Made by a program: the position numbers and the translations under genes. This document shows positions 5,946 to 6,243 of a stretch of DNA of 6,243 bases, one piece after another. Origin of the DNA: an uncultured Prevotellaceae bacterium (GTDB lineage Bacteria > Bacteroidota > Bacteroidia > Bacteroidales > Bacteroidaceae); contig CAMKTM010000149.1 of the NCBI GenBank assembly GCA_946415695.1, forward strand, positions 1-6,243. The letters run 5' to 3'. Under the pieces are notes generated by a model, which was not told the DNA's origin, made no database searches, and saw only the letters and a list, made by a program, of their open reading frames with translations. Within the stretch, counting starts at the first letter, position 1. Every line of letters starts with the position of its first letter.

Positions 5946-6243
5946 ATGACAAGTTACAAAGAACTCGGCCTGGTGAACACCCGTGAGATGTTCAAAAAGG
6001 CAGTAGCTGGCGGCTATGCCATCCCAGCATTCAACTTCAACACACTCGAACAGATGCAGGCCATCGTGCAGGCTGCCGTAGAGACAAAGTCTCCCGTCAT
6101 CATGCAGGTCAGCAAGGGCGCACGCAACTACGCCAACGGCACCATCCTCCGCTACATGGCTCAGGGCGCTGTAGAGTACGCTAAGGAACTCGGTTGCGAG
6201 AATCCTCAGATTGTCCTCCACCTCGACCACGGCGACAGCTTCG
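5946..6243 (+). CDS. fba: Class II fructose-bisphosphate aldolase (N-terminal part)
   Basis: The first 99 codons are present and the gene runs off the right edge; the full protein in this phylum is usually a little over 330 residues. Class II aldolases are cytoplasmic zinc enzymes that reversibly split fructose-1,6-bisphosphate into dihydroxyacetone phosphate and glyceraldehyde-3-phosphate in glycolysis and gluconeogenesis. Diagnostic segments are the GGYAIPAFNFN stretch (22-32), the SPVIMQVSKGA stretch (49-59) and HLDHGDS (92-98), where Asp 94 is the expected catalytic acid and His 95 a zinc ligand. The ATG at 5946 is the only sensible start and begins right after the octamer tract. The gene has its own promoter at 5847-5877 and is functionally unrelated to the receptor and nuclease genes. 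A tagatose-bisphosphate aldolase paralogue is a less likely alternative because the C-terminal half is not visible. Confidence 0.93.
   Translation, partial: MTSYKELGLVNTREMFKKAVAGGYAIPAFNFNTLEQMQAIVQAAVETKSPVIMQVSKGARNYANGTILRYMAQGAVEYAKELGCENPQIVLHLDHGDSF

Noticed and set aside
5937..6230. Minus-strand open frame (97 codons) over the aldolase start
   Set aside because: It is antisense to a clearly recognisable class II aldolase.
1..6243. CRISPR arrays, tRNA or rRNA genes, transposases, attachment sites
   Set aside because: None seen. The only repeats are the short promoter and leader tracts and the in-gene domain repeat.

Overview
The window looks like Bacteroidales chromosome, most likely Prevotella or a close relative. 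This rests on four things: lipoprotein signal peptides with little Shine-Dalgarno signal, A/T-rich leaders, promoter elements fitting the Bacteroidetes -7 consensus TAnnTTTG, and protein families (DUF5689, Bacteroidetes-type outer-membrane receptor) largely confined to this phylum. Genus-level assignment is inference.

Layout. Bases 1-4552 hold a minus-strand gene set, read right to left: a TonB-dependent receptor (4552-1970), a DUF5689 lipoprotein (1929-1075), and a second lipoprotein with tandem OB-fold-like domains (1032 to beyond base 1, C-terminus not in the window). Gaps of 40 and 42 bases suggest one operon. Bases 4553-4724 are an A/T-rich divergent control region with a promoter element on each strand and a 10-base inverted repeat between them. 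Bases 4725-5786 encode a secreted endonuclease/exonuclease/phosphatase (EEP) fold enzyme on the plus strand. Bases 5787-5945 hold a weak hairpin, two short tandem-repeat tracts and a promoter. Bases 5946-6243 are the start of a class II fructose-bisphosphate aldolase, an unrelated housekeeping gene.

How the genes may work together. The receptor would sit in the outer membrane and the two lipoproteins would be anchored to it, possibly facing outward. The EEP enzyme would be exported. OB-fold domains of this style accompany extracellular nucleases in other bacteria (for example the YhcR type). The simplest reading is therefore a surface system that binds, cleaves and imports a phosphodiester-containing substrate such as extracellular nucleic acid. 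That function is inferred from domain content and gene order; nothing in the sequence proves the substrate.
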